A DNA stretch of 64,000 nt from SB11 sp037968475. Lineage in GTDB: Bacteria > Bacteroidota > Bacteroidia > UBA8524. The stretch is taken from the NCBI GenBank assembly GCA_037968475.1, contig JBBKVO010000019.1, positions 1-64,000 on the forward strand, in the 5' to 3' direction. The notes under the pieces are model-generated. The model saw only the letters and a program-made list of their open reading frames with translations, had not been told where the DNA came from and ran no database searches. Below, piece after piece: positions 53,735 to 63,243 of this stretch. A program made the translations under genes and the position numbers. Position 1 is the stretch's first letter. Every line of letters starts with the position of its first letter.

Positions 53735-56023
53735 ATGTTCATTATTCGGTTTTGTAATGTAATAAAATATGTTTTTGTACTTGTTGTTATAAGCATTTGC
53801 ACATTTACTTCTAAAGGTCAAGGAGAGTATAATATATGGTATTTTGGCAATATGGCCGGATTGGATTTTAATACAACTCCCCCCACAGCTATAACCAGTT
53901 CTAATACATACGCAGCTGAAGGTACCTCGGGTATTTGCGACCGTAACGGAAATCTTGTGTTATACACCAACGACGATTCGATATATAACTACAAGCACCA
54001 GTTAATAAAAAACGGTCTTTATAACATACGAAAACAATCTCCAGTACAGGGGTTTATGGCTTTACCTCATCCTTCAAAGCCTTATAATTATTATATGTTT
54101 TGTTCTCCTGATGTTACTTTTACCGATAGTTTTATTCGCTATTCGTTGATAGATATGAGTTTGAATAATGGAAACGGGGAGGTTGTAGCTAAAGAAATAC
54201 CTATAATGCCTGGTAATTATGAGCGTTTGGCTGTTACAGCACATGAAAACGACAAGGATTATTGGGTAGCAGGCATTGAAAGCAGAACTCCACCGAGCAC
54301 AGTTGAAATAGAAAGCTATTTCAACTGTGCCCGCACTGTAAACGGAAATATGGGTACTGCTTTACCTCCACAAAAAATAACAGGGACACCTACGGCCTAT
54401 AACATAAAATTTTCGCCTGATGGCAATGTTTTTGTAGGTCAACAAGGATGGTACGGTTTTGGTAAAAAGTTTTTCACTTTATATAAATTTGACCGTAGTA
54501 CCGGATTGTTGTCTGATGGTTTAAAAATCCCGTATGCTGGTATAAATAATTTATTCTTTTCTGAATTTTCTGCCGACTCACGTTTTCTTTATATCACTTA
54601 CACTGCTTTTCTTGCTTCCCCATCTTCGCCATTTCCATTTGCTTATGCGCAATACGACCTTTCATTATGGGACTCTACGGCTATAGCTTCTTCTAAAGTA
54701 ATTATACATGCCAACGGGTATTATCCTGCCGGTATGCAATTAGGACCCGACAAAAAAATTTATGTTTTTCATAATTTTAAAAAGTATTTAGGCGTAATTA
54801 ATTCTCCCCAATTGGCAGGAACTGCCTGCCAATATATTGATAGCGCCATCTATCTTAAGGGGCGTTATAATATTGCAGGAGCACCATACTACCCTTCGTT
54901 TTGGTTTACAAAACACCCTGTAAACCTTGGTATTGATACTGCACTGTGCATTGGTGATACTTTAGTGCTTGATGCAAAACAACCCCCTGATGCGAAAATA
55001 ACATGGAGCACGGGAGATACCACCCCAACCATAACTATAAAACAACAAGGCACTTATTGGGTTAAAGCAACTTTAGGTAAAGAAACCATAGGGGATACAG
55101 TCATTATAAAATATAAAAAACGCTACAAAGTATTTTTGGGTAACGACACAGCCTTTTGCGGGGCTTTTAGCCATCTGCTTGATGCAGGCAAAGGCGCCCA
55201 AAGCTATAAATGGAACACGGGCGATACTACGGTGAAAAAGCTGGTAGACAGTGCGGGCATATATTCGGTAACTATTAAAGATACCAATACCTGCCCCATG
55301 GGTGATACCATTTTGATTGGACAACTTAAAAAACCATCAATTAATATCGGGTTCGATTCTGCAAACTGTTCATTTGTTACACTCAGTATTCCACCTCAGG
55401 ATAGTAGTATTACCTACAAATGGGATACAGGAGATACAAACCGTACGATAACCGTATCTCAAAAAGGTCTGCACAGCATTACACTAAGCAATCTATTCTG
55501 CTCTATTACTTCCACGGTAAATGTAAGTTTACTGGCAATGCCCATAGTGAACCTTATTGCTGATACTGTTATTTGTAAAACTCCATACATTGTTTTAGAT
55601 GCGGGCGATAGTGGTACCTATTACTGGAATACAGGAGAAACCACCCCCAAAATACAGGTGATAAATAAGGGGAAATATTGGGTTACCATATCACGTAACG
55701 GTTGTTCGGCTACCGACTCTATATATGTTGACGATTGCCGCGCATGGTACTTTATTCCAAATGCTTTTTCGCCCAACAATGATGGGCTGAATAATGTTTT
55801 TGGAGTTGTGGGTGAAAATATTTTGAATGTGGATATGCGAATTTTTGACCGTTGGGGAGAAAATATATTTAGTCAACGGGGGAATGAGGCTTATTGGGAC
55901 GGTACTTATAAATCCATTCCCTGCCCCGTGGGGATATATACTTATATTATAACCGTTACAGGGTATAAAAGGGGGCTGCTTGTAAAAGAAAACCACGCAG
56001 GAACAGTTACCTTACTGCGTTGA
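53735..56023 (+). CDS. Large T9SS type B (CHU_C) surface protein
   Basis: 762 aa with a signal peptide (about 1-29, ending SKGQ). The N-terminal domain begins EYNIWYFGNMAGLDFN, seen in many such proteins, and includes seven-blade-like repeats. Three or more Ig-like units follow (LGIDTALCIGDTLVLDAKQP, WSTGDTTPTITIKQQGTYWV). The end is the type B sorting domain (IPNAFSPNNDGLNNVFGV, MRIFDRWGENIFSQRG, GTVTLLR). Same tail type as the protein at 20010-21623. Confidence 0.88.
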   Translation: MFIIRFCNVIKYVFVLVVISICTFTSKGQGEYNIWYFGNMAGLDFNTTPPTAITSSNTYAAEGTSGICDRNGNLVLYTNDDSIYNYKHQLIKNGLYNIRKQSPVQGFMALPHPSKPYNYYMFCSPDVTFTDSFIRYSLIDMSLNNGNGEVVAKEIPIMPGNYERLAVTAHENDKDYWVAGIESRTPPSTVEIESYFNCARTVNGNMGTALPPQKITGTPTAYNIKFSPDGNVFVGQQGWYGFGKKFFTLYKFDRSTGLLSDGLKIPYAGINNLFFSEFSADSRFLYITYTAFLASPSSPFPFAYAQYDLSLWDSTAIASSKVIIHANGYYPAGMQLGPDKKIYVFHNFKKYLGVINSPQLAGTACQYIDSAIYLKGRYNIAGAPYYPSFWFTKHPVNLGIDTALCIGDTLVLDAKQPPDAKITWSTGDTTPTITIKQQGTYWVKATLGKETIGDTVIIKYKKRYKVFLGNDTAFCGAFSHLLDAGKGAQSYKWNTGDTTVKKLVDSAGIYSVTIKDTNTCPMGDTILIGQLKKPSINIGFDSANCSFVTLSIPPQDSSITYKWDTGDTNRTITVSQKGLHSITLSNLFCSITSTVNVSLLAMPIVNLIADTVICKTPYIVLDAGDSGTYYWNTGETTPKIQVINKGKYWVTISRNGCSATDSIYVDDCRAWYFIPNAFSPNNDGLNNVFGVVGENILNVDMRIFDRWGENIFSQRGNEAYWDGTYKSIPCPVGIYTYIITVTGYKRGLLVKENHAGTVTLLR

Positions 56024-56550
56024 TGATAGTCGTGTGCGATGGCTGTTATGGTGTCCCGAAAGCATTCGGGACGAACCATACGAGTGTTGGTCTACCCTCC
56101 CGCCCTTCGACTTCGCTCTGGATGACAACGCGCTTGCAACCCTGTCATGCCGACGAAGGTCGGCATCTCGTTGCCCAATTCAGGAGGAATGTAGATTGAA
56201 ATACTGTCCCAAATATATCGGGATTGCAATGATGATAGTCGTGTGCGGTGGTTGTCATGGTGAACGAAGTCAAATCCATGTGTAGGCCTATCGCTTGAAG
56301 GCTACAATTGTAGCATCCCGCTACTAGCAAGCGATAACGCTTGTATGTGTACTCCTTAAGCGTGGACGCTTAAGGAAACAACGAACCATACGTGTGTTAG
56401 CCTGCCCTTCTTACCCTTCGAGTTACCTCAGGATGACATCAAAAGAATAAATGATAACTGTTAAATGAATAATGAATAAAACCAATAAAAAAGGACAGCT
56501 ATTACTAGCTGCCCTTAACACTGTGATTGTATTACTAAAAGTTTTACCGA
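56024..56550. repeat. Repeat-rich intergenic region
   Basis: Two copies of a 33-bp sequence (30 of 33 alike; starts TGATGATAGTCGTGTGCG) lie at 56021-56053 and 56230-56262. Hairpins lie at 56053-56072 (GTCCCGAA/TTCGGGAC) and 56354-56375 (CCTTAAGCG/CGCTTAAGG). The pair of 15-bp words also found near 43009 is present at 56122-56136 and 56165-56179. No gene is visible. Confidence 0.6.
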
Positions 56551-57810
56551 CTATTCTTTAACTACTTTATAAAAACTGCTTACGTTGTTTTGTGTATCAG
56601 TAAGCTCAATCATATAAAAACCATTGGGAAGTGGGCTTAAATCTATAGTTGCGCTATACCCCACAATCTCTCCTTGCTTTACTACTTGCCCAGTAATAGT
56701 GGTTAATTTGTATGTACTATTACCTACGGTGCTTATGTTTAATATCCCACTTGTTGGATTAGGATAAATTGAGGCCGTACCTATGTTATTAAACGGATTT
56801 TCAATTCCTGTTTTTGCAGTACCTACTCTTTTAGGATTAGTTAAATCTCCTTGTGGGTCATTCATTACGCGTTCTTCAGGAACACAACCATCATAGCTAC
56901 AAGGTGTTATAAATGCTACGAATTTTGAATTAACGGTGGCCGTTGCTCTAAAATTAGGTAACAAACGAATTACTGAGCCTCCTTCAAAAATCACATCGGC
57001 ACTTGTAGATGTAGTTACCGTGCCCGACGATACCAAACCACCTGCCGCACTACTACCTGCATCAATGGTATATTTACGCGTATAAAAAGCAGCGGGTATA
57101 ACTCCTGATGATGTGTTTGTGCTCATATTAAATACAATTGGCGGGTTACATATTTCATACACATTTATATCATCAACAAATAACCAAACTTCAGCACTCT
57201 TTGAAGTACCGTAAGGATACACCCAAAACTGGCTATAATCATCATTCGCCGTAAAGTCAAACGTAATTTTTGTCCAAGCCGAGCTCCATGCTACTTGCGT
57301 TTGATAAGCTACCTGAGTATTTGATGTAGAGGGAATATTTTCACCGCAATCTCCATTAGTGTTAGAACGTAGAGCCAAATTTTTAGCCAATCTAACCACT
57401 ATATCCCCATCATTTCCATAGTTGCTAACCCACATACACACCCTATAACTTCTGTCTTTAATAAAGTTTTTATTGGTAAATATTCCTTCTCCATAATGCC
57501 CCGATGGATAATCTTCCTTACCCCACATGGCCATAAAATTATTGCCAGCAGGTGTATTCCCCGGAGGCGTATTAGTACCTACTATGATAGGATTACTCCA
57601 CAACTGTGGTGTACCGTGCGAACGATACCACCCTGATACACAAGTATTTGTAAACGTTTCACAAGAAAGTGAACTTGAAATGGGTGGGGTTAAAAAAACA
57701 GTCGAACCACAAAAGCTTTCAAAACTTTGGTTGGTTAGTTGTGCTTTTCCCTGAAAGGCTATGAGGAAACTCCCCAGTAGGCCTAACAGTATTTTTCTTT
57801 TTAATACCAT
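56551..57810 (-). CDS. T9SS type A protein with carbohydrate-binding-like domain
   Basis: 419 aa with a signal peptide (about 1-23, ending GKAQ). The first about 210 residues look like a jelly-roll module of the kind found in carbohydrate-binding or adhesion proteins (NQSFESFCG, WKITFDF-type strands, VWLFVDDINVYE). A middle module with repeated Thr/Ser strands (GGSVIRLLPNF) and the type A tail (ASIYPNPTSGILNISTV) follow. Expected at the surface. Confidence 0.75.
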   Translation of the reverse strand: MVLKRKILLGLLGSFLIAFQGKAQLTNQSFESFCGSTVFLTPPISSSLSCETFTNTCVSGWYRSHGTPQLWSNPIIVGTNTPPGNTPAGNNFMAMWGKEDYPSGHYGEGIFTNKNFIKDRSYRVCMWVSNYGNDGDIVVRLAKNLALRSNTNGDCGENIPSTSNTQVAYQTQVAWSSAWTKITFDFTANDDYSQFWVYPYGTSKSAEVWLFVDDINVYEICNPPIVFNMSTNTSSGVIPAAFYTRKYTIDAGSSAAGGLVSSGTVTTSTSADVIFEGGSVIRLLPNFRATATVNSKFVAFITPCSYDGCVPEERVMNDPQGDLTNPKRVGTAKTGIENPFNNIGTASIYPNPTSGILNISTVGNSTYKLTTITGQVVKQGEIVGYSATIDLSPLPNGFYMIELTDTQNNVSSFYKVVKE

Positions 57811-57849
57811 AATTGAAATAAATTTTAAGATTGAACATTGTAATAACTA

Positions 57850-58863
57850 CTACTTGGTAAGCTCTTTAAGTTGCTTATCAAGGGCTTCAATCTTTTTATT
57901 CATTTCTATTATGTACAAGGTCATTTCTTCAATTTTTTTCATGTGCAAGGCTTGCATTTCGGCCAATTTCAAACCATTGGTTTCAATATCTTGCTGTGTT
58001 GGTATTTCGGGCAAGTGTTTGTATTGGTTTATGTAGCTTTCAAGCATATTAAGTGGCATTAGTGCATAGGTAGGCTCAAATACATAATCGCACCAGCCTG
58101 TTTCTACACGCACTTCTTTTGCACGTATAGTACCGCAAACATCAAGTTTGTAGGCTGGGCTACCTGTGCCTATACCTACATTACCATTATCTTTAAGAAA
58201 AAGAAAATAATTACCTGCATTTACACTTGGGAAAGGTTTCCAAAAGTTTAAGCCCGCTGCGCCTGCTTCATACTCCAAAGCCCAATCACCATTTACATTA
58301 GCCATATTTGGTCTGAAAGAAAGATACTTGCCCGCAGCATTAATAACAATATTTCCGCGTACATCCAACGTATGGGTAGGGTCGGGTGTTCCCAACCCGA
58401 TATTACCCAACATATTTATTTTGCTAATGGTACCAAAGCCCATATTTCTACCAATAGTAATACGGTTGGCTGCATTACCTTCAAAATATATTAGGCTCGA
58501 TATACGTGTACCATTGTCGTGTACTGCAATTTCGGTATTGTCTTCACATTCAAGCAATAAACCGGCTGTATTGGAGTTCCACAAGCTACCACCCCCAAAA
58601 TTAGCATTAGTATTACCAATGGTTAAAGAACCCGGCGCCATTTTTCCACCAGAAACTGCATAACGGTTTCCCGACCATATATTGGCTGTCCCCTTAACAT
58701 CAAGTGTTGTAATTGGGTTTGCCTCTCCAATTCCCACAAGTTGACCAATAGGACTTGCGTACATTTTTGTAGCCGGGTAAGTGGTTGTATTCCACTGTGC
58801 AATTGAATGTTGTGCTGTAAACAAAAGTGCCACAGCTGCGATTGATTTGATAGTTTTTTTCAT
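57850..58863 (-). CDS. Tail-fibre-like repeat protein with coiled-coil end
   Basis: 337 aa with a signal peptide (about 1-22). It contains repeats of the type VGIGEANPITTLDVKG, IGLGTPDPTHTLDVRG and VGIGTGSPAYKLDVCG, typical of bacterial surface and phage tail-fibre-like proteins. The C-terminal part (LPEIPTQQDIETNGLKLAEM) has a long coiled coil (MKKIEEMTLYIIEMNKKIEA). No T9SS tail is visible. It lies 39 bases from the T9SS gene at 56551-57810 on the same strand and may share a transcript. Confidence 0.75.
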   Translation of the reverse strand: MKKTIKSIAAVALLFTAQHSIAQWNTTTYPATKMYASPIGQLVGIGEANPITTLDVKGTANIWSGNRYAVSGGKMAPGSLTIGNTNANFGGGSLWNSNTAGLLLECEDNTEIAVHDNGTRISSLIYFEGNAANRITIGRNMGFGTISKINMLGNIGLGTPDPTHTLDVRGNIVINAAGKYLSFRPNMANVNGDWALEYEAGAAGLNFWKPFPSVNAGNYFLFLKDNGNVGIGTGSPAYKLDVCGTIRAKEVRVETGWCDYVFEPTYALMPLNMLESYINQYKHLPEIPTQQDIETNGLKLAEMQALHMKKIEEMTLYIIEMNKKIEALDKQLKELTK

Positions 58864-59191
58864 AATTAAAAAGTGATTAAATAGATATTATACCATCAAA
58901 TCTCACACATAAAAAAAACTTAAAAGTGCCATATCTAATACGCGGTACTAATTTCGGCATAAGTGGCATGTTTTGTCTTATAAATGGATTTAAAGGTGTG
59001 GTAGCCTGTGCGACGGTTTCTTATCCTTTGGTGGATTGTGCCCAGATAAGAGAGGTTAAAACCTACCACTACTCATACCCTATCGAGATTGCCGTTAGCT
59101 TTTCATTTGCCAATAGCCGTCCTTTTACCCCTAAATCCCCTGAAGGGGTAATTATACCCATTTACACGCAACTAAAAAATAGTAGTTGGTT
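58864..59191. other. Intergenic, no gene seen
   Basis: Contains an 89-codon open frame at 58926-59195 without start signals or protein-like composition, part of which copies the repeat near 53499. I regard the stretch as non-coding. Confidence 0.4.
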
Positions 59192-59310
59192 TTAACTCAC
59201 CCCAGTTTTATTGGAAAGCTGGAACCACATAACTACGCCCCTCTCTTATAAAAAAAGAGAGGGGGAATTATGAACGTCTGTAATAAACGCATTATTTGGG
59301 GTGAGTTAAC
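59192..59310. repeat. Hairpin and inverted-repeat unit, copy 1
   Basis: TTAACTCACCCCA (59192-59204) and its exact inverse TGGGGTGAGTTAA (59297-59309) bracket a hairpin CCCCTCTCTT/AAGAGAGGGG (59238-59264). From hairpin to GGGGTGAGTTAA there are 33 bases, as in copy 2. Confidence 0.7.
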
Positions 59311-59436
59311 TAAAAATTACCCATACGTGTTGCGTGTAACAAGGTATAAGCATCCCTGAAGGGGACTAATCAAAGACGTACGAGTACGGCTGTCACCCTG
59401 AGCGAAGTCGAAGAGCGTGCGGTGAACTATATAAAC

Positions 59437-59469
59437 TCCCCTCCAAGCCAAAGGCCAACAGCTAAAAGC
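59437..59469. repeat. Direct repeat, copy 1
   Basis: TCCCCTCCAAGCCAAAGGCC followed by AACAGCTAAAAGC, repeated at 59632-59663 with small changes. Both are followed by similar AT-rich tails (GATAACTGTAAAATG). Confidence 0.6.
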
Positions 59470-59539
59470 TTATTAAACGATAAATGCTAAATGATTAATG
59501 ATAACTGTAAAATGATAATCGTCCGACTGCCCAACACTC

Positions 59540-59663
59540 CCCCTCTCTTACAAAAAAGAGAGGGGCGCATATCGTCAAGTCTACCAAAACAATACTTCGG
59601 GGTGAGTTAAAGAAATCTTAACTCTTAAACTTCCCTCCAAGCCAAAGGCCAATAGCTAAAAGC
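59540..59663. repeat. Hairpin unit copy 2 with direct repeat copy 2
   Basis: Hairpin CCCCTCTCTT/AAGAGAGGGG at 59540-59565, then 33 bases of unlike sequence, then GGGGTGAGTTAA at 59599-59610, then TCCCTCCAAGCCAAAGGCC at 59632-59663. Same order as copy 1, so this is a duplicated unit. Confidence 0.65.
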
Positions 59664-59756
59664 CCACTAGATGATAACTGCTAAATAATTAATGTTAAAT
59701 GATAACTGTAAAATGTAAAATGTAAAATCCAATGCCCAACCATCCAACGCTTTGTG

Positions 59757-59764
59757 TATTTTTG
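59757..59764 (+). promoter_or_regulatory. -7 element of gatB
   Basis: TATTTTTG fits TAnnTTTG. Transcription would start near 59770, upstream of the GTG at 59788 and after the earlier in-frame TTG at 59752, which it therefore rules out as start. Confidence 0.6.
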
Positions 59765-59787
59765 TACTCTTTACATTAATTTATATA

Positions 59788-61260
59788 GTGACAGCAACCG
59801 CAACAACATCAGTATACGATAAATACGAAGCCGTTATTGGCCTCGAAGTCCACGCACAAATGCTAACCAAAAGCAAAGCCTTTTGTGGCGATAGTACCGA
59901 GTATGGGGCTGAACCCAATACACAGGTAAGCGTTATATCGTTAGCACACCCCGGCACATTACCCCGCCATAATATAAAAGCAATAGAGTATGCCATTAAA
60001 ATGGGCTTGGCAGTGGGTGCAAACATTCGCGAAGAGAACCAATACGCCCGCAAAAACTATTTTTATGCCGATTTGCCCAAAGGCTACCAAATTACCCAAG
60101 ATAAAACCCCTATTTGCACAGGCGGCAGCGTAAAAATTAAACAGAAAGACGGCAGCGAAAAGCATATCAATATTACCCGCATACACATGGAAGAAGATGC
60201 GGGAAAAAGTATGCACGACCAAGATATATACGATACCCTTGTCGATTTTAACCGTGCAGGCGTTGCCCTTATAGAAATAGTTACCGAGCCCGATTTGCGC
60301 GATAGCGACGAAGCTTACCAATACCTTACCGAAATGCGCAAACTGGTACGCTACCTTGATATTTGCGACGGTAATATGGAAGAAGGCAGCCTTCGTTGCG
60401 ATGCCAACGTATCGGTTCGCCTAAAAGGCGCACCAGAATTTGGTACTAAGGTAGAGGTGAAAAACATGAACTCTATTAGCAACGTAAAACGCGCTATTGA
60501 GCACGAGATTATCCGCCAAATAGATGAGTTGGAAGCTGGCCGTACCTTTACTACCGAAACCCGCAGTTTTGATGCCACCAAAGGCACTACTTTTAGTATG
60601 CGTAGCAAAGAATTGGCAAACGATTACCGCTATTTCCCCGAGCCTGATTTACCGCCATTAATAATAGGACGTGCTTGGATTGATGAAGTACACAGCCAAA
60701 TGCCTGCCCTTCCCGATGAGTTGTTTAATCGCTACACCAAAGAGTTTGGATTAAACGAATACGATGCAGGCGTACTAACCGATAGCAAAGAAATAGCACA
60801 GTATTTTGATACTGTTTGTACCCATACCACCAACTACAAGGCAGCTGCCAACTGGGTAATGGGCAACGTAAAATCGTACCTAAACGAAAACGCAATCGAC
60901 CTGTCCGATTTCACCCTACCCGCTCCATCAATAGCGCAACTAATAGCTTTGATTGACGATGGGAAAGTGAGCAATAGCGCCGCATCGCAAAAAATATTTC
61001 CACAAATGGTAGCGCAGCCTACCAAAAACCCTTTGCAAATTGCCGAAGAACTAAACTTGATACAAGAAAGCGGCGCAGACTTTTTGCAAGAGATAATAAA
61101 AACAGCCGTAGCCCAATACCCCGATAAGGTTGAAGAATACAAAAGCGGTAAAAAATCGCTGTTGGGATTGTTTATGGGCGAGGTGATGAAACAAAGTAAA
61201 GGCAAGGCCGACCCAAAAGTGGCAAGCCAATTGCTACAACAATATTTAGAAACATTATAA
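59788..61260 (+). CDS. gatB: Asp/Glu-tRNA amidotransferase subunit B
   Basis: 490 aa from the GTG at 59788, chosen because the -7 element lies just upstream and the family begins near YEAVIGLEVHAQM. It converts Glu-tRNA(Gln) and Asp-tRNA(Asn) to the amides together with GatA and GatC, which are not in this window. Motifs include KAFCGDSTEYGAEPN, YFYADLPKGYQITQ, EVKNMNSISNVKRAIEHE and RYFPEPDLPPL; the tail domain ends with LLGLFMGEVMKQSKGKADP. Confidence 0.95.
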   Translation: MTATATTSVYDKYEAVIGLEVHAQMLTKSKAFCGDSTEYGAEPNTQVSVISLAHPGTLPRHNIKAIEYAIKMGLAVGANIREENQYARKNYFYADLPKGYQITQDKTPICTGGSVKIKQKDGSEKHINITRIHMEEDAGKSMHDQDIYDTLVDFNRAGVALIEIVTEPDLRDSDEAYQYLTEMRKLVRYLDICDGNMEEGSLRCDANVSVRLKGAPEFGTKVEVKNMNSISNVKRAIEHEIIRQIDELEAGRTFTTETRSFDATKGTTFSMRSKELANDYRYFPEPDLPPLIIGRAWIDEVHSQMPALPDELFNRYTKEFGLNEYDAGVLTDSKEIAQYFDTVCTHTTNYKAAANWVMGNVKSYLNENAIDLSDFTLPAPSIAQLIALIDDGKVSNSAASQKIFPQMVAQPTKNPLQIAEELNLIQESGADFLQEIIKTAVAQYPDKVEEYKSGKKSLLGLFMGEVMKQSKGKADPKVASQLLQQYLETL

Positions 61261-61288
61261 AAACTTATAAATAAGGAACGATATACGT

Positions 61289-62422
61289 ATGAGAACCTTT
61301 AAAATTTTATACCTACTACCAATATTGCTGTTTAGCTTTTGCAGCTCGAAAGTTGGAAATGAAACTAACACCACAGAAACCCAAACACAGGGGCAGGTGT
61401 TTAAAGTATCAGGCAAAATAAGCAACTACAGCGGCACACAATTGGTGCTAAACGAAATTACCCCACAAGGTATGCAGCCGTTGGATACAGCAACACTTGA
61501 TGCCACAGGCAATTTTAGTTTTGAAGGCTTTGTGCGCGAAAAAACCTTTGGCATTATCAGTCTAGGTCAATACCGTAATGTATTTTTAATATTAGATACT
61601 ACATCAAACATAAAACTGGATATAGATGGCGGAGCAACCGTTACTTACCAAGTAAGTAATAGCCCCGAGAGTGCTGATATTCAAAAAGTAGCCAATATAA
61701 ACTCAGAGTACAATCAAAAAATAGTTGATTTAGATGCTGAGTTTCAACGCGACCCTACTATGAGTGCTGAAAAAAGAGCAGAAATAGAAGGCAAAGTAAA
61801 CGGCCTTATGGCTGAATTGAAAGACAAACTGGCTGCTACCGTTGGCTCACTAAAAAGTCCATTGGCACAAATATTTGCTATCGAAATGCTACAAGTAGCT
61901 GCCGATAGAGCTACTGAAGAAAAACTGATAGCCAGCATTGATAAATTACCCGCTAATAAATGGTTTACCATATATAAACCCAAAGCACAAAGCCGTATAA
62001 AAACTGCTGTTGGAGCTACCGCACCTGATATTATGCTTAATACACCCGATGGGCTACCATTAAGCCTTAGCTCGCTAAAAGGTAAATATGTACTTATAGA
62101 TTTTTGGGCTAGTTGGTGCAAACCTTGCCGTGCCGAAAATCCAAATGTAGTGCGTATGTACAACCAATACAAAGATAAAGGTTTCGAGATTTTGGGCGTA
62201 TCACTTGACAATAACCCTGAGGCTTGGAAAAAAGCCATTATGGCCGATGGTCTTACATGGAAACACATTAGCGATTTGGGCGGCTGGCAATCATCAGCAG
62301 CGCAATTGTATAGCATTAGCAGCATACCTCAAACTATTTTGGTAGACAAAGAAGGAAAGATAATTGCCAAAGGTTTGCGTGGCGCTCAACTTGAAGAAAA
62401 GTTGAAAACCCTGTTGAATTAA
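61289..62422 (+). CDS. TlpA-like thioredoxin lipoprotein with DUF4369 domain
   Basis: 377 aa. The lipobox is LFSFC near residue 13-17. A DUF4369 domain (FKVSGKISNYSGTQLVLNEI) occupies about 35-140 and a helical linker about 140-245; the thioredoxin fold follows with WASWCKPCRAENP near 271-283 and the cis-Pro region SIPQTILVD. It would reduce or isomerise disulphides in the periplasm, or serve cytochrome c maturation. It follows gatB by 28 bases. Confidence 0.87.
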   Translation: MRTFKILYLLPILLFSFCSSKVGNETNTTETQTQGQVFKVSGKISNYSGTQLVLNEITPQGMQPLDTATLDATGNFSFEGFVREKTFGIISLGQYRNVFLILDTTSNIKLDIDGGATVTYQVSNSPESADIQKVANINSEYNQKIVDLDAEFQRDPTMSAEKRAEIEGKVNGLMAELKDKLAATVGSLKSPLAQIFAIEMLQVAADRATEEKLIASIDKLPANKWFTIYKPKAQSRIKTAVGATAPDIMLNTPDGLPLSLSSLKGKYVLIDFWASWCKPCRAENPNVVRMYNQYKDKGFEILGVSLDNNPEAWKKAIMADGLTWKHISDLGGWQSSAAQLYSISSIPQTILVDKEGKIIAKGLRGAQLEEKLKTLLN

Positions 62423-62562
62423 TAACCTCTGTTTAGTTTTGTATACGGCTTTTGTGAGTAAAGTGTTCAAAATACTCATTTTTTGAGGTTGTTAATAATT
62501 AGTTAAAGTTATCTTTACATTGAATTCATTACCTGCCGATAACCTTGCACCAAACAAAGGGT

Positions 62563-63243
62563 ATGGAAAAAAATACTTATAAAATATTGGTAGTAGACGA
62601 CGAGCCAGACATCTTGGAATTTATCGACTACAATCTTAAACGCGAGGGCTATGAGGTATTCCTAGCTCCCAACGGGCAGGAAGGTATTGAAAAAGCCAAA
62701 GAAGTAAACCCCGACCTAATAGTACTGGATGTAATGATGCCCGTATTGGATGGTATAGAGGCCTGCCGACGCTTACGCGATATGCCTGAATTTAAATCTA
62801 CTTTTATAGTATTTTTAACTGCACGCAGCGAAGAATATAGCGAAATAGCAGGGTTTAATGTTGGTGCTGATGATTACATCTCAAAACCTATTAAACCTCG
62901 TGTGTTACTTAGCCGTATCAACGCAATATTGCGAAGAAAAGACCAAAACAATGCCCCATCAAAAATACAACTTGGTGATTTGGTGATTGACAAAGACAGT
63001 TTTGTAGTTACCAAAGGCGGACAAAAAGTACAAATGGCAAAAAAAGAATTTGAGCTATTGTACCTACTAGCCGGCAAACCGGGCAAAGTATTTACCCGCG
63101 AAAACATACTTGAAAAAGTATGGGGTGATGATGTTTTGGTGGTTGATAGGACTATTGATGTACACATCCGTAAAATACGCGAAAAACTAGGCGACGAAAA
63201 CATTAGTACCGTAAAAGGGGTTGGGTACAAGTTTGAAGCATGA
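62563..63243 (+). CDS. OmpR/PhoB-family response regulator
   Basis: 226 aa from the ATG at 62563, preceded by TAACCTTG, a near match to the -7 element. The receiver domain has VDDEPDILEF, the phospho-acceptor D56 in LIVLDVMMP, and the Lys in ISKPI. The C-terminal winged helix shows KKEFELLYLLAGKPGKVFTR and DRTIDVHIRKIREKLG. Its stop overlaps the ATG of the histidine kinase, so they form a two-component pair. It is most like PhoB. Confidence 0.92.
   Translation: MEKNTYKILVVDDEPDILEFIDYNLKREGYEVFLAPNGQEGIEKAKEVNPDLIVLDVMMPVLDGIEACRRLRDMPEFKSTFIVFLTARSEEYSEIAGFNVGADDYISKPIKPRVLLSRINAILRRKDQNNAPSKIQLGDLVIDKDSFVVTKGGQKVQMAKKEFELLYLLAGKPGKVFTRENILEKVWGDDVLVVDRTIDVHIRKIREKLGDENISTVKGVGYKFEA

Noticed and set aside
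58926..59195. 89-codon open frame on the plus strand
   Set aside because: Composition is not protein-like, it lies in repeat-rich DNA, part of it copies the non-coding repeat near 53499, and no promoter or ribosome site precedes it.
61744..62325. 193-codon open frame on the minus strand
   Set aside because: Antisense shadow of the TlpA-like gene, whose active-site motif and lipobox are clear.
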